Shown: piece after piece, positions 5,225 to 5,794 of the stretch
Layout of the letters: every line of letters begins with the position of its first letter
Numbering within the stretch: position 1 is the stretch's first letter
Assembly (NCBI GenBank): GCA_012515515.1
Contig: JAAYYE010000019.1
Location: 1 to 5,794 of the forward strand
Origin: Minisyncoccota bacterium
Lineage (GTDB): Bacteria > Patescibacteria > Microgenomatia > UBA1400 > PJMF01
DNA: 5,794 nt
Direction of reading: 5' to 3'
Made by a program: the position numbers and the translations under genes
Notes under the pieces: model-generated
Told to the model about the DNA's origin: nothing
What the model saw: the letters and a program-made list of their open reading frames with translations, nothing else
Database searches by the model: none

Positions 5225-5794
5225 TGACTGCTCTCTTCACCAAGCGCGCTTTTCTCTTTACTCGGTAAAACATAAACATCTCGATGGTAATCATTTTCCC
5301 CCATCAACTGAGCTTCACCACGGATAATTTGCTCCATGGGTCGACAAGCCCAACAGCCTTTCTCGCCATGGGGACATTTAAAATGATCTAATTTACGCAC
5401 CGTCTTAATTTTTTTAGCAATGGCTAGCACCTCAGCTTCAGCCCAAGCCAAATCTGGTAATTTTTGTTCTTCTGGCTTATCACTTGATTCTAAATACCAA
5501 TAGCTGGCTTTAGCCACCGTTCGATGTTGACAATAATGAACTAATAAATGATAAATGGGCAACTGTAAAGAGTTGACATCTTCATCATTTTTTCCAGTCT
5601 TAAAATCAATAATATGCACTTGATCTGTTTCTGGTAAGTATTCTAACCAATCAATCTTGCCAGATAGAATAATCTCTTCTTCTTCAGAGAGCCAAAACCG
5701 TGGCAAATCTTCTTTAATTTTGACAGCCAAACCTTTGAGGGGCCCAGGATTATTCATGATTCTTCGCAGCATGTCTGCACCTCGTTCTTTATAA
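5215..5794 (-). CDS. PD-(D/E)XK nuclease, RecB/AddB/Cas4-like, C-terminal part (5' end outside window)
   Basis: This is a RecB-type nuclease domain of the kind used in DNA end processing and repair. The frame stays open to the right edge; an ATG at 5772-5770 exists, but the codons before it encode 'YKERGAD', which fits the family's helix before the active site, so the true start lies outside. Counting from that ATG, GKID (38-41, Asp41) and DFKTG (56-60, Asp56 and Lys58) are the metal-binding and catalytic motifs, and 'QLPIY' (70-74) is the RecB-family Q-x-x-x-Y motif. Cys133, Cys140 and Cys143 (C-x6-C-x2-C) resemble the C-terminal cysteines of the iron-sulfur clamp in AddB and Cas4; the fourth would be upstream. 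It appears to be a stand-alone nuclease without helicase motifs, but the N-terminus is unseen. Its stop codon directly abuts that of the convergent peptidase gene. Its biological substrate is unknown. Confidence 0.88.
   Translation of the reverse strand, partial: YKERGADMLRRIMNNPGPLKGLAVKIKEDLPRFWLSEEEEIILSGKIDWLEYLPETDQVHIIDFKTGKNDEDVNSLQLPIYHLLVHYCQHRTVAKASYWYLESSDKPEEQKLPDLAWAEAEVLAIAKKIKTVRKLDHFKCPHGEKGCWACRPMEQIIRGEAQLMGENDYHRDVYVLPSKEKSALGEESSQLI

Noticed and set aside
5243..5254. AGCGCGCT palindrome followed by T4 as a terminator
   Set aside because: It lies within the nuclease coding region, its four-base arms leave no loop, and the T-run is short.
5770..5772. Reverse-strand ATG as the true start of the nuclease
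   Set aside because: The frame stays open to the window edge and the preceding residues resemble the family helix that comes before the active site.

Overview
The window looks like a piece of chromosome from a Candidate Phyla Radiation (Patescibacteria) bacterium, probably a Parcubacteria-like lineage. This rests on AT-rich, A- and CAA-heavy coding sequence, very tight gene packing, and several proteins whose best match by eye is a CPR-type form: a DUF4012-like C-terminus, an FtsX with a CPR-like extracellular domain, and a short RecB-like nuclease. The lineage call is inference from recognition, not from a search. Five of the seven stop codons are TAA, two are TAG and none is TGA. An intact prfB (release factor 2) argues that UGA is nevertheless a normal stop, so this is not a code-25 lineage (Gracilibacteria/SR1).

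Layout. Six plus-strand genes run almost without gaps from base 1 to 5214: the C-terminal end of a probable DUF4012 protein, prfB, a small single-pass membrane protein of unknown function, ftsE, ftsX, and a secreted coiled-coil M23 metallopeptidase. The gaps are 4, 17, 44, 2 and 5 nt, so they could be one operon; the 44-nt gap before ftsE is the only place with room for an extra promoter. A minus-strand PD-(D/E)XK nuclease, cut by the right window edge, converges on the peptidase gene with the two stop codons directly abutting. No RNA genes, insertion sequences, CRISPR arrays or gaps over 300 bases were seen.

How the genes work together. FtsE (ATPase), FtsX (membrane protein) and the peptidase form a division hydrolase module of the FtsEX-EnvC/PcsB/RipC type. 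ATP hydrolysis in the cytoplasm is passed through the FtsX extracellular domain to a coiled coil that controls a peptidoglycan hydrolase. The small membrane protein before ftsE is a candidate extra partner. prfB and the DUF4012-like gene have no obvious link to cell division.

Most notable observation. The M23 domain of the peptidase appears to be circularly permuted. The half that normally ends the fold (ending in the HxH motif and the NP-x-x-YL tail) comes first, and the half that normally begins it (HxxxD through the YLH motif) comes last and ends the protein. Together the halves supply all expected metal ligands and catalytic histidines, with nothing duplicated or missing. Second-line points are a charged, coiled-coil C-terminal extension on FtsE, a four-cysteine motif at the mature N-terminus of the peptidase, and a probable Fe-S or zinc cysteine cluster in the nuclease.
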